A stretch of DNA of 10,407 bases from JAVBKX01 sp031553835 (GCA_031553835.1 JAVBKX010000049.1:1-10407), one strand, 5' to 3'. Positions 1 to 6,416 are shown, counted from the stretch's first letter. The notes: generated by a model not told the origin, from the letters alone. Made by a program: numbers and translations.

Positions 1-150
1 TTTACCGTAATTTTCAATGTCATTCCAGGTTTCTGCTCCGCAAACTACGGCGGCAATAGTGATAAAGATAATATCTTCCAATAAATGATCTTTGGTACGG
101 TCTACCCGTGGATCGGGAATATTAATAAAATAACTAATGGGAGTGTTCAT
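1..150 (-). CDS. ISAs1-family transposase, N-terminal fragment (cut by window edge)
   Basis: Reading leftward from the ATG at 150-148, the 50 visible codons begin MNTPISYFINIPDPRVDRTK and continue HLLEDIIFITIAAVVCGAETWNDI in short form. The DPRxxRxxxHxLxxIxxIxxxAVxCGAExWxxIExxGK pattern is typical of the DDE_Tnp_1-associated N-terminal domain of ISAs1-family transposases. The catalytic DDE part would lie left of the window, so completeness cannot be judged. The start is supported by a GGAG Shine-Dalgarno-like sequence just upstream, unusual for this lineage and buried in a hairpin. The gene lies downstream of the DUF418 gene in the same orientation. Family call is confident; activity is unknown. 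Confidence 0.85.
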   Translation of the reverse strand, partial: MNTPISYFINIPDPRVDRTKDHLLEDIIFITIAAVVCGAETWNDIENYGK

Positions 151-151
151 A

Positions 152-180
152 ATCTCCGTTTTTAGAAATAAAACGGAGAT
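152..180 (-). promoter_or_regulatory. Hairpin masking the transposase ribosome binding site
   Basis: Arms 152-162 and 170-180 are perfect 11-bp complements (ATCTCCGTTTT / AAAACGGAGAT) around a 7-nt loop. On the minus strand the 3' arm contains GGAG and ends one base before the transposase ATG. In a transcript entering from the DUF418 gene this stem would hide the ribosome binding site. Such leader hairpins are known to protect some insertion sequences from activation by outside promoters; that role here is inferred. Confidence 0.6.
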
Positions 181-231
181 TGCATAAAGATATTGTTTAA
201 AATCTAATTTAGATGCGTCGGCCCTGGCAAG

Positions 232-1419
232 TTATCCTTTTCCTATTTTAATCCAGGTTGCTTTTTTCCATAACCATTCTAATGGCCCTTGACGATGTGA
301 ACGAAGCCACCAATGACAAAAGAAGAGTTGGATAAGAAACATTCCGATACCCATTAAGAAGCAGACTGTAATACCGGTGTATTTATAAAGGCCTAATCCC
401 CAGTTGTAAAACAAGAATGCCCCTATCAAAGACTGCGACAGATAGTTTGTCGCACTCATGCGTCCATAAGGTGCTAATTGAAGAAGAACGCTTTTACACC
501 TTGTCAGGTAATAAACAAGGATTACCCCTGCAAACAGTATTGTTGTAAATGCAAGATTAGAAAGAGACTTAAGTATAAGGGTAGAAGGAACAAGCAGTGC
601 TTCCCGGTTTATAAAGTCAGGAAGTACAGGAATCAAATTATAAATCGGGAAAAAGGTGATGACGGATATGATGAAAACATTAATCCAAAGTCTGATGTTT
701 TTTTCGGAATAGGGGAATAATTTGCCTCGTCCTATGAGCATGCCTGTCATAAACAGTCCGGCCGTTTGAGTAACCCTTCCATGCAGTAACATCCAGCCCA
801 TATTGGCAATATTGCCTGTCCCGATTGCAGTTTTGCACATCTCGAGGAAAGAACCCTCTTTCTGAACGGTATTGACTATCTCCCAGTATGGAGCATCGAG
901 TTGAGCATTGATAATGTATCCGGGATTGAAGAGTGCATATATTAGTTGTCCCCATTCAATTGGTTGTAATAAAAGAATAATCGCTATTATTGCAACGGTA
1001 CGGGTAGAAAGGCGACAGACTGCGATGAGTACATAGCCCAGCAATGCGTAGAGCATCAATATTTCACCGGGAAATAAAGTCGAATTGATGCAGGCTATAA
1101 AAAAAAGGATTACTAATCGCCAGGCAAACCGTCCGCGAAAATCTTTTCCTTTTTCTTTTTGAGCATTGTCCTGAATAAAAAAACTGAATCCGAAAAGCAA
1201 TGCGAAAATGCAGTAGGCTTTACCGGAAATGGTAAAAAACACACTGTCCCAGATTATTCTATCTGTAAATATCAAAAAGTTGCAGGTTTCTTCCGGAAAA
1301 CTGTAGAGGCTAAACCGTTCGATAAAATGGATAAGGGTAATTCCCATTACAGCAAAACCACGTAATACATCGGCTATTTCTATGCGATTATTGTTGGTGA
1401 GAGCAGGAGAGGAGAGCAT
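232..1419 (-). CDS. DUF418 (YeiB-like) multispanning membrane protein
   Basis: The 395-residue protein has about nine to ten hydrophobic segments and the family hallmarks: an N-terminal IADVLRGFAVMGITLIH segment (residues 15-31), a C-terminal DUF418 region from about residue 225, the APYGRMSATNYLSQS motif (316-330), and the late GPLEWLWK motif (378-385). Length is usual for the family. It is an inner-membrane protein of unknown biochemical function; relatives with similar folds are linked to acyl-group transfer, but no catalytic assignment is made here. The ATG at 1419-1417 precedes the conserved RIEIADVLRG block and is the natural start. A TAnnTTTG-type -7 box lies upstream at 1470-1463. No terminator follows; the stop codon is almost touched by an insertion sequence end. 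Confidence 0.9.
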   Translation of the reverse strand: MLSSPALTNNNRIEIADVLRGFAVMGITLIHFIERFSLYSFPEETCNFLIFTDRIIWDSVFFTISGKAYCIFALLFGFSFFIQDNAQKEKGKDFRGRFAWRLVILFFIACINSTLFPGEILMLYALLGYVLIAVCRLSTRTVAIIAIILLLQPIEWGQLIYALFNPGYIINAQLDAPYWEIVNTVQKEGSFLEMCKTAIGTGNIANMGWMLLHGRVTQTAGLFMTGMLIGRGKLFPYSEKNIRLWINVFIISVITFFPIYNLIPVLPDFINREALLVPSTLILKSLSNLAFTTILFAGVILVYYLTRCKSVLLQLAPYGRMSATNYLSQSLIGAFLFYNWGLGLYKYTGITVCFLMGIGMFLIQLFFCHWWLRSHRQGPLEWLWKKATWIKIGKG

Positions 1420-1462
1420 GCTTTTAGAATTAAAATGTTAATATTTTATTTATTTTAAGCTG

Positions 1463-1470
1463 CAAATTTA
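1463..1470 (-). promoter_or_regulatory. Possible -7 box for the DUF418 gene
   Basis: The minus strand reads TAAATTTG here, an exact match to the Bacteroidetes -7 consensus TAnnTTTG, about 43 bases before the DUF418 ATG. No TTG stands at the expected -33 distance, so this is weaker than the tRNA promoter. The rest of the 1420-1622 interval is AT-rich and shows no other recognisable element. Confidence 0.35.
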
Positions 1471-1623
1471 TTATAAACCTTTTATATTTCCTAAAAAATG
1501 ATATTGCATTTTGTTGTCGTTTCCATTTTGGGAACTATTTTTTGATTGTCGAAACAGGAAATATTTCTAAGGGGACAGATGATTTTTTTGCCCGGAAATG
1601 TGTCATGTGGGAATGCATTTATA

Positions 1624-1667
1624 CAAAAAGAAATCCCTCCAAAATTACTCGAAGGGATTTCTTTTTG
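1624..1667 (-). terminator. Intrinsic terminator of tRNA-Leu, possibly bidirectional
   Basis: Perfect 15-bp arms, CAAAAAGAAATCCCT at 1624-1638 and AGGGATTTCTTTTTG at 1653-1667, surround a 14-nt loop. One further A-T pair (1623/1668) brings the stem directly to the tRNA 3' end. Because the arms start with A-runs and end with T-runs, the structure reads as a terminator on both strands. Confidence 0.8.
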
Positions 1668-1668
1668 T

Positions 1669-1749
1669 GCGGCTGAAGGGACTCGAACCCCCACGCCTCT
1701 CAGCACCAGATCCTAAGTCTGGCGTGGCTACCAATTACACCACAGCCGC
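1669..1749 (-). tRNA. tRNA-Leu, anticodon UAG
   Basis: On the minus strand the gene folds as a class II tRNA. The 7-bp acceptor stem is GCGGCTG / CAGCCGC, and the D-arm begins GTGTAATTGGTAGCC. The anticodon arm is CCAGA-CTTAGGA-TCTGG with anticodon TAG, which reads CUA leucine codons. A long variable arm (GCTGAGAGGC) and a T-arm with GGTTCGAGTCC follow. Length is 81 nt and no 3' CCA is encoded, so CCA must be added enzymatically. It is transcribed from a near-ideal promoter at 1760-1789 and ends flush against an intrinsic terminator. Confidence 0.95.
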
Positions 1750-1759
1750 TAAGCGAGTG

Positions 1760-1789
1760 CAAAAGTACGATTATTTTTTTATTTTACAA
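1760..1789 (-). promoter_or_regulatory. Promoter of tRNA-Leu
   Basis: The minus strand carries TTG at 1789-1787, 19 nt, then TACTTTTG at 1767-1760, matching the Bacteroidetes consensus TTG-N19-21-TAnnTTTG exactly. The -7 box ends 10 bases before the mature tRNA 5' end, leaving a leader of only a few bases. Confidence 0.75.
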
Positions 1790-1857
1790 TTTTTCTGCGA
1801 CAAATCGTTTTCTTGAGTAAAATGTTTAATGGCAACTATTCCAACAGTGCAATATTG

Positions 1858-2619
1858 TCACAACAATTTGTTGAGATAGGCGCAAGCAATGGCTTCGGTG
1901 ATGTTTTTTACCTTGAGTTTCGAGTAAATATTTGTTTTATGAAATTTTACCGTGCTGATATTAATGAACAAAGCATTGGCGATCGCTTCGTTTGGATAAC
2001 CTTGTGTAGCCAATAATAAAATCTCTTTTTCCCGTTTTGAAAGTTGTGTGGCCGGAGCAGTTTTCCATCTTTTGGTTTCGAAAGAATATTTGTAATATTG
2101 GGTTTTGTCGTTTACGTTTACTACCATGTGACCAGGCGTATCATGCAATGACACACTCACAATGCATAAGGCATATCTTACCTCGTTGTCTTTCGTTAAA
2201 GCGAGTGGAGTGTTTTTTTCGTTTACCATGATAATGTTTCCTCCCGGTTGTTTTATTCTGTAATCAAAAGATAAGGTAGATTTCATTTTATCCTCAACAG
2301 AAAGCCGGTTGAAAAGCTCATATCCTTTTTTATCTACTTCCATCAGAAGTTTAAGATCGTCTTCAACAACTATTTTCCGGTAAAAAGCATAACCCATTTT
2401 TAGAACATCATCTGCTTTGTATCCGCATAGAAATAATGAATTAGAAGATACATACACAAATCTCCTCAGATGATAATCTACAATACAAAAACTGTGTCCG
2501 ATAATCCTTTCAAATGCATTCAGAATTTCTATTTGTTTATCCGTCAGGGTTTGGTGTGTCTCAGTGTTCTCTATCTCTTTGAAAAACAAGTCGATCTCAG
2601 TCGATTTTATTCCATTCAT
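1858..2619 (-). CDS. PAS-like LuxR-family transcriptional regulator
   Basis: From the ATG at 2619-2617 the protein has 253 residues. Residues about 36-165 look like a PAS-type sensor region (FCIVDYHLRRFVYVSSN, then CGYKADDVL and FDYRIKQPGGN). Residues about 191-250 are a LuxR/GerE helix-turn-helix with LSKREKEILLLATQG, the recognition segment INISTVKFHKTNIYSKL and a terminal AIACAYLNKLL. This layout matches a common Bacteroides group of one-component regulators. The reading frame stays open for 62 codons upstream to 2805, but that stretch crosses a large palindrome and does not resemble the family, so the internal ATG is preferred. The ligand and targets are unknown. Neighbours (tRNA-Leu, the BlaI/BlaR pair) do not obviously reveal its regulon. 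Confidence 0.85.
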   Translation of the reverse strand: MNGIKSTEIDLFFKEIENTETHQTLTDKQIEILNAFERIIGHSFCIVDYHLRRFVYVSSNSLFLCGYKADDVLKMGYAFYRKIVVEDDLKLLMEVDKKGYELFNRLSVEDKMKSTLSFDYRIKQPGGNIIMVNEKNTPLALTKDNEVRYALCIVSVSLHDTPGHMVVNVNDKTQYYKYSFETKRWKTAPATQLSKREKEILLLATQGYPNEAIANALFINISTVKFHKTNIYSKLKVKNITEAIACAYLNKLL

Positions 2620-2692
2620 TGGTGCATATCTTTGTTTTCTTTCTTTATTTATAACAATTGACTTCGAAGTTAGGTTGAATAACGATTGCGAA

Positions 2693-2752
2693 AACCTGTA
2701 CTTTAGTATGGTTTTGACTTGTTTTTTTAAAAACCAGACTAAAGTACAGGTT
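2693..2752. repeat. Large imperfect palindrome, 23-bp arms
   Basis: The arms 2693-2715 and 2730-2752 are complementary at 22 of 23 positions (AACCTGTACTTTAGT then TGGTTTT, against the mirrored arm), with a 14-nt loop containing seven T. The outer 15 bp are perfect. No target-site duplication flanks it and no T-run follows either arm, so neither a simple insertion nor a standard terminator is shown. The TTG of a plus-strand promoter begins within the right arm end. It could be a miniature inverted-repeat element, a regulatory structure or a remnant of an insertion sequence. Confidence 0.7.
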
Positions 2753-2780
2753 GCCCGAACCGGATCGTCATGTACCTTTG
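2751..2780 (+). promoter_or_regulatory. Candidate plus-strand promoter in the LuxR-BlaR gap
   Basis: TTG at 2751-2753, exactly 19 nt, then TACCTTTG at 2773-2780 is a full match to TTG-N19-TAnnTTTG. It points away from the LuxR-type gene and against the BlaR1 gene, so it does not serve either annotated neighbour. Transcription would start near 2786. Confidence 0.55.
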
Positions 2781-2785
2781 CCGAC

Positions 2786-2939
2786 ATAGCTGAGATTTTT
2801 TTCACTATGTTTTAACTACATAGTCCATACCCTTTATGAGATTACGAAAACACACTAAGAAACAAAGATAAGAGGTTTTGATTAGACGAATCTTGTTTTT
2901 TTTACCCATGCAGCTTGAGAGAAGCCGCATGGGTTTTTT
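2786..2939 (+). ncRNA. Putative small RNA or small-peptide transcript
   Basis: A good promoter at 2751-2780 and a plus-strand intrinsic terminator at 2904-2939 delimit a transcript of about 150 nt in a region with no protein gene. Near the 5' end ACTATGT (2804-2810) and ACATAGT (2818-2824) can form a 7-bp stem. The only ATG frame longer than a few codons is 2836-2871, an 11-residue, very basic peptide (MRLRKHTKKQR). I do not recognise an RNA family. The end points are inferred from the signals, not seen. Confidence 0.4.
2904..2939 (+). terminator. Intrinsic terminator, plus strand
   Basis: ACCCATGC (2904-2911) pairs with GCATGGGT (2927-2934), and GCTT (2913-2916) with AAGC (2922-2925), with one A-C mismatch between. 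TTTTTT at 2933-2938 completes the signal. A T-run also precedes the stem, so on the minus strand the stem is followed by A residues; it therefore terminates plus-strand transcription and is not a normal terminator for the BlaR1-type gene that ends 4 bases away. Confidence 0.7.
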
Positions 2940-2943
2940 GCAC

Positions 2944-4437
2944 TCATTTTTTTGAAGTAATAATTATTTTGGCTGGAGATTTGTCTTTTTCCATGGATAT
3001 TTCATGTATAGTTGATGGATCGATTTTTTCCAATTCCTCTTTAGAAATTTGCTTTCCATCCAGTTCGATAATCGTATTATCGGCAATGGCTGAAAAAACA
3101 GGATTTGCTGTAGAGACCGGCTGCTGATCATCGCGCGCAAGCTTAAATCGAACCGGAAGTGTATAGTAAACGCTAACATTTTTCCCGCTCTGTTGTCCCG
3201 GGACCCATTTAGGCATTGCTTCGATGACACGAATAGATTCTTTGTCGCATGCAGGATCCAGGCTCCTGACAACTCGTGCATCCGTTACGTTGCCTTCTGC
3301 GTTAATGACAAAACGACATATTACCACTCCCTGAATACCTTTGTTTTGTGCTTCTACAGGATACTTGATGTTGTTGCTTAAATATTTCATTAATGCTTCC
3401 GTTCCTCCCGGAAATTCAGGCATTTTCTCTACATGCTCATAAATTTGTTTGTCTTTGGGCTGATCGATTGCAGTTTCCTGTCTCTCTTGAGTTTGAACGC
3501 TTTCCCGGCCAGATTCAACGACTGTGACGTCGGGCATAGATTGTGTTTCTTTCTCTTGGGTTTTGTCTTGGGCTTGCAGATTGTTGACAAGCAACAAGCC
3601 TGCAACAAAAGGTGCAATAATTGCATATTTGACCATTCCCATTTTTGATGTGCTTTTTTTGTTCATCATGTGAATTCTTGTTTTTAAAGGTGAAACGTTG
3701 AAATTATTTGATAATTGGGCTATAGCCTTATGGTATGATAAGCGAAGCAGATGGAGTTGGTAATGTTCGGTATTTACTTCCGATGAAATTACAGCGCGGT
3801 CTGCCAAAAATTCAAGATTGATCCGGATGTCTTTTTTTAAGAACCATGCGAATGGATTCATCCAACAGACAGCGCAACATAGTTCGCTAAAAATTACATC
3901 CCATGTATGTCTTTCCTGCACATGCGTTTCTTCATGGCGCAAAATTTCGTATAATTCCTTTTCATCGTGTTGTTTGGGATCGATGATGATGTAGTGGAAA
4001 AACGAAAATGGCGCTTTCAGACCGTCCCAAATCCGGATACGAAAACCCAGGTGTTCTTCCGGTTGACTTTGTCGGATTTTATGTAAAATAGAAGCCGTTT
4101 GAAAAAGAAATTTCGCCAGAAAGAAGCCCGTTCCGACAATCCAAATAAAAAATAGAATATCAGGAAAAGTGATATGTTGAGCCGTTCCTTCGGTGGCCGG
4201 ACTGATTATGATTGTCGATAAAGTAATACCAATCGGATTGTCGGCAAATGGTAGCGCCTGATTGTCTAACAAACTTGTAAGATGAATGAATGGATAAACC
4301 AACGCAAATACCATGGAAAAAAGTAAAACAAAACGTTTTACCTGGAAAAACGTATCCTGTTGAAATAATAACCGGGAAATGCCATATAACAAAGTAATGG
4401 CGATGTTTGCTTTAAGAAGCCAATATAGCGCATCCAT
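2944..4437 (-). CDS. BlaR1/MecR1-type M56 metallopeptidase with TonB C-terminal domain
   Basis: The 497-residue membrane protein is the probable sensor-protease partner of the BlaI-type repressor encoded 7 bp upstream. Hydrophobic helices lie near residues 5-21, 35-54, 94-112 and 269-286, with a possible further one near 183-200. The M56 zinc site is HEETH at 168-172, in the family context LRHEETHVQERHTWD, followed by NLEFLADRAV at 207-216. Residues about 338-433 form a TonB C-terminal-like domain (MPEFPGGTEALMKYL, YPVEAQNKGIQG, KWVPGQQSGKNV). No penicillin-binding sensor domain is present. A final tail (about 445-497) with IIELDGKQISKEELEKI resembles short segments at the end of other Bacteroidetes M56 proteins. 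Known BlaR1 proteins cleave or inactivate their repressor after sensing a signal; the signal here is unknown, and no beta-lactamase gene is nearby. Confidence 0.9.
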   Translation of the reverse strand: MDALYWLLKANIAITLLYGISRLLFQQDTFFQVKRFVLLFSMVFALVYPFIHLTSLLDNQALPFADNPIGITLSTIIISPATEGTAQHITFPDILFFIWIVGTGFFLAKFLFQTASILHKIRQSQPEEHLGFRIRIWDGLKAPFSFFHYIIIDPKQHDEKELYEILRHEETHVQERHTWDVIFSELCCAVCWMNPFAWFLKKDIRINLEFLADRAVISSEVNTEHYQLHLLRLSYHKAIAQLSNNFNVSPLKTRIHMMNKKSTSKMGMVKYAIIAPFVAGLLLVNNLQAQDKTQEKETQSMPDVTVVESGRESVQTQERQETAIDQPKDKQIYEHVEKMPEFPGGTEALMKYLSNNIKYPVEAQNKGIQGVVICRFVINAEGNVTDARVVRSLDPACDKESIRVIEAMPKWVPGQQSGKNVSVYYTLPVRFKLARDDQQPVSTANPVFSAIADNTIIELDGKQISKEELEKIDPSTIHEISMEKDKSPAKIIITSKK

Positions 4438-4444
4438 AGTTCAA

Positions 4445-4804
4445 CTATTGTTTATTTTTGATCATTGCCAAAATTTCTTCCAGATCTTTTTCCGATAATT
4501 TTTCTTCTGCAGCAAAAAAAGTCACCATTTCTTTGTACGAATTGCTGAAGAAATTGCTTACTACTCCAGATACAAATGTTTTTTTGTATTCTTCTTCTTG
4601 AATTTTCGGAGTATATTCATAGGTATTGCCATATAACCGGGATTCAACATATCCTTTATTTTCTAATTTCTTCATGATAGTGGCAATTGTGGTGTAAGGA
4701 GGTTGAGGATCCGGATATTTGTCGCGATAATCTTTTACAAATCCCTTGCCTGTTTGCCATACAATCAGCATCAATTGTTCTTCTTGAGGAGTTAAACGTT
4801 TCAT
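4445..4804 (-). CDS. BlaI/MecI/CopY-family transcriptional repressor
   Basis: The 119-residue protein is the right length for the family. An N-terminal winged helix begins MKRLTPQEEQLMLIVWQ, continues with PPYTTIATIMKKLENKGYV (residues 35-53, recognition region) and the wing RLYGNTYEYTP (56-66). The C-terminal dimerisation part contains SNFFSNSYKEMVTFFAAEE and LSEKDLEEIL. By remembered alignment, the site cut in staphylococcal BlaI (Asn-Phe) corresponds roughly to Phe96-Phe97, so the scissile pair is not conserved exactly. It is co-transcribed with the M56 gene (7-bp gap) and probably represses its own promoter through the dyad at 4829-4865. Confidence 0.93.
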   Translation of the reverse strand: MKRLTPQEEQLMLIVWQTGKGFVKDYRDKYPDPQPPYTTIATIMKKLENKGYVESRLYGNTYEYTPKIQEEEYKKTFVSGVVSNFFSNSYKEMVTFFAAEEKLSEKDLEEILAMIKNKQ

Positions 4805-4828
4805 TGTTTTTCAGTGAAAAATTATTAT

Positions 4829-4865
4829 TACGAATTTTACGCAAATCTACGCATTTTACGTAGAT
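4829..4865 (-). promoter_or_regulatory. Probable BlaI operator overlapping the blaI-blaR promoter
   Basis: TACG occurs four times, at 4829, 4838, 4848 and 4857, inside two 13-bp copies of TACGnATTTTACG that start 19 bp apart. ATCTACG (4845-4851) and CGTAGAT (4859-4865) form a 21-bp dyad. On the minus strand TAGATTTG at 4849-4842 is an exact -7 box; no good -33 TTG precedes it. A repressor bound to the dyad would cover the -7 box, and transcription would start about 30 bases before the repressor ATG. Operator assignment is inferred from position and symmetry. Confidence 0.55.
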
Positions 4866-5012
4866 CTTATTTCTTTTTAGTGTTAAAAAAAACTAATTTA
4901 TTCTGTATCTTATAAGAAGGATGTTAAAATACTTGTTTTATTGATTCAAAAAACCTTTCTTTGTAATCCTTAAAGCATTTCGCTTCAAAACTATGGTAAT
5001 CTTGATAATATC

Positions 5013-5474
5013 ATGGAACAGACATTAGTCATTTTTAAACCCTGTACTATTCAGCGCGGGATATTAGGAGAAATAATTAAACGTTTTGAACAAAAGGGTT
5101 TGATACTCTGTGGATTGAAAATGACTCAACTTACCGATGCGATATTGTCGGAACATTATGCCCACTTAAAAGAAAAACCTTTTTTTCAACGAATCAAAGA
5201 TTCTATGATGGTCTGCCCTGCTGTGGTAGCCTGTTGGAAAGGGGTGGACGCGGTGGCAGCTGTAAGATCAATTGCCGGACCTACTAATGGACGGACGGCA
5301 CAGCCGGGAACAATTCGCGGAGACTTTAGCATGAGTGTACAGGAAAACATTGTCCATGCATCTGATTCTGTAGAAACTGCCGCAATTGAATTAAAACGTT
5401 TTTTTCGACCGGAAGAATTATTTGATTATCCGGCCGTATTAATTAATAGCTTATATGCAAATGATGAATTTTAA
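5013..5474 (+). CDS. ndk: Nucleoside diphosphate kinase
   Basis: This cytoplasmic enzyme moves the gamma phosphate of ATP to nucleoside diphosphates through a phosphohistidine. The 153-residue length matches bacterial NDK. Visible signatures are the start MEQTLVIFKP with Lys9, QRGILGEII, EHYAHLKEKPFF, the GPTNGRTAQPGTIRGDFSMS loop around residues 89-108, and NIVHASDS with the catalytic His115. The Ser in RGDFS replaces the Gly usual elsewhere, a variation I associate with Bacteroidales forms. The gene is divergent from the blaI-type gene and 21 bp upstream of the M23 peptidase gene. I found no convincing promoter in the AT-rich 4866-5012 leader; TAATCTTG at 4997-5004 is only a partial -7 match and lies very close to the ATG. 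Confidence 0.97.
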   Translation: MEQTLVIFKPCTIQRGILGEIIKRFEQKGLILCGLKMTQLTDAILSEHYAHLKEKPFFQRIKDSMMVCPAVVACWKGVDAVAAVRSIAGPTNGRTAQPGTIRGDFSMSVQENIVHASDSVETAAIELKRFFRPEELFDYPAVLINSLYANDEF

Positions 5475-5495
5475 TCATTTGTAAAGCAAAATGAA

Positions 5496-6416
5496 ATGAT
5501 GATGAATCAAATTTTTCGAAACTTAATGTTAACAGCAGGAATATTGACTTCCGTTTCTGCTACTTATGACGCAACAGCTCAAACTTCAGATAACCACATT
5601 CAATCGATTCACTCCAAAATATCGGAGGATTTGCAATTAATAGCAGGAAAAGTCATATTCAAAGGCGAATTGGCTACCCTCGATTCCCTGAATATGGATC
5701 GCCTGTTGGACGCGGAAGAATTGGAATTCCCGGCGAGCGATTTATATGATTCCTGGAGCGATGAACATGTCAATCCCTACAGAAATGTAGAACTCCCCGA
5801 TTCTTTTTCGGTCAATTTGGAAGGATTTTGTATGCCTTTCGAAGGAAAAGTTACTTCACAATATGGCCCTCGCAGACGTCGTTTTCACTATGGTACCGAT
5901 ATCAAATTACAAGTAGGGGATACTGTCCGGGCTACTTTTGACGGAAAAGTGCGCGTAAAACAATATGAACGCCGCGGTTATGGCTATTACTTGGTATTAC
6001 GGCACCCCAATGGACTGGAAACAGTATATGGACACCTTTCAGAATTCCTGGTTGAACCGGATGATGTGGTAAAAGCCGGGCAACCGATTGCGTTGGGTGG
6101 AAATACCGGTCGTTCTACCGGTTCTCATTTGCATTTTGAAGTGCGTTTCCTCGGACGGGCTATTAATCCTGCCGAAATTGTTGACTTTGAAAATTTTGTA
6201 GCGCATACAGATACATATAAATTTGATAAACAGACATCCGGAGTCGTAAAAAGCAAATATGCAAAAGGAGGAATCGCTTACCATCGGGTGAAAAAAGGAG
6301 ATACACTGGGCAAAATTGCACAACAGCATGGTGTAAGCGTCAAGCAGTTATGTCGATTGAATAATATAAAATCTACTAAAACATTAAGGCCGGGACAAAC
6401 ATTGCGGTGTTCGTAA
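5496..6416 (+). CDS. Exported M23 murein endopeptidase with C-terminal LysM
   Basis: The 306-residue protein starts with a hydrophobic secretion signal (about residues 1-29, ending near DATAQ), so it is likely periplasmic or outer-membrane facing. The M23 (LytM/NlpD-like) domain spans roughly 110-226, with zinc ligands His131 and Asp135 (HYGTD), the active-site His180 (VYGHLSEF) and His211/His213 (HLHFEVR). All key residues are present, so an active peptidoglycan cross-link hydrolase is expected. A single LysM repeat at about 262-304 (YHRVKKGDTLGKIAQQHGVS then LCRLNNI) should bind glycan strands. Three in-frame ATGs occur at 5496, 5499 and 5502; the first is used. It lies 21 bp after ndk and is probably in the same transcript. 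Confidence 0.93.
   Translation: MMMNQIFRNLMLTAGILTSVSATYDATAQTSDNHIQSIHSKISEDLQLIAGKVIFKGELATLDSLNMDRLLDAEELEFPASDLYDSWSDEHVNPYRNVELPDSFSVNLEGFCMPFEGKVTSQYGPRRRRFHYGTDIKLQVGDTVRATFDGKVRVKQYERRGYGYYLVLRHPNGLETVYGHLSEFLVEPDDVVKAGQPIALGGNTGRSTGSHLHFEVRFLGRAINPAEIVDFENFVAHTDTYKFDKQTSGVVKSKYAKGGIAYHRVKKGDTLGKIAQQHGVSVKQLCRLNNIKSTKTLRPGQTLRCS

Larger units (their letters stand above)
1..226 (-). mobile_element. Left-running ISAs1-family insertion sequence, one terminus visible
   Basis: The transposase fragment at 1-150 is preceded, on the minus strand, by a short non-coding leader ending at a probable terminus CAGGGCCGACGCATC (complement of 212-226). A 13-bp palindrome ATCTAATTTAGAT at 202-214 sits just inside it. 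Placing the tip at 226 is an inference from the CAGGGC-like ends known for ISAs1 elements; the other end and the target duplication are outside the window. The tip lies 5 bp past the stop codon of the DUF418 gene. Confidence 0.65.

Noticed and set aside
1491..1816. Open frames of about 71 codons on both strands
   Set aside because: Both run across the tRNA-Leu gene and its terminator and show no recognisable protein sequence.
2620..2805. 62-codon N-terminal extension of the LuxR-type regulator
   Set aside because: It runs through the large palindrome and an opposing promoter, has no family-like sequence, and an internal ATG at 2619 starts a protein of the expected layout.
2836..2871. 11-residue basic peptide MRLRKHTKKQR as a gene
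   Set aside because: Too short to support without conservation or a clear ribosome binding site; kept only as a possibility within the small RNA finding.
2904..2939. Terminator for the BlaR1-type gene
   Set aside because: On the minus strand the stem is followed by A residues, not T, so the signal works only on the plus strand.
4866..5012. Promoter for ndk
   Set aside because: Only partial -7 matches occur, such as TAATCTTG at 4997-5004, without a -33 element at proper spacing.
5013..5474. Possible inactive NDK because RGDFG is RGDFS
   Set aside because: Catalytic His115, Lys9 and the nucleotide-binding residues are all present, and the Ser is what I recall in Bacteroides enzymes.
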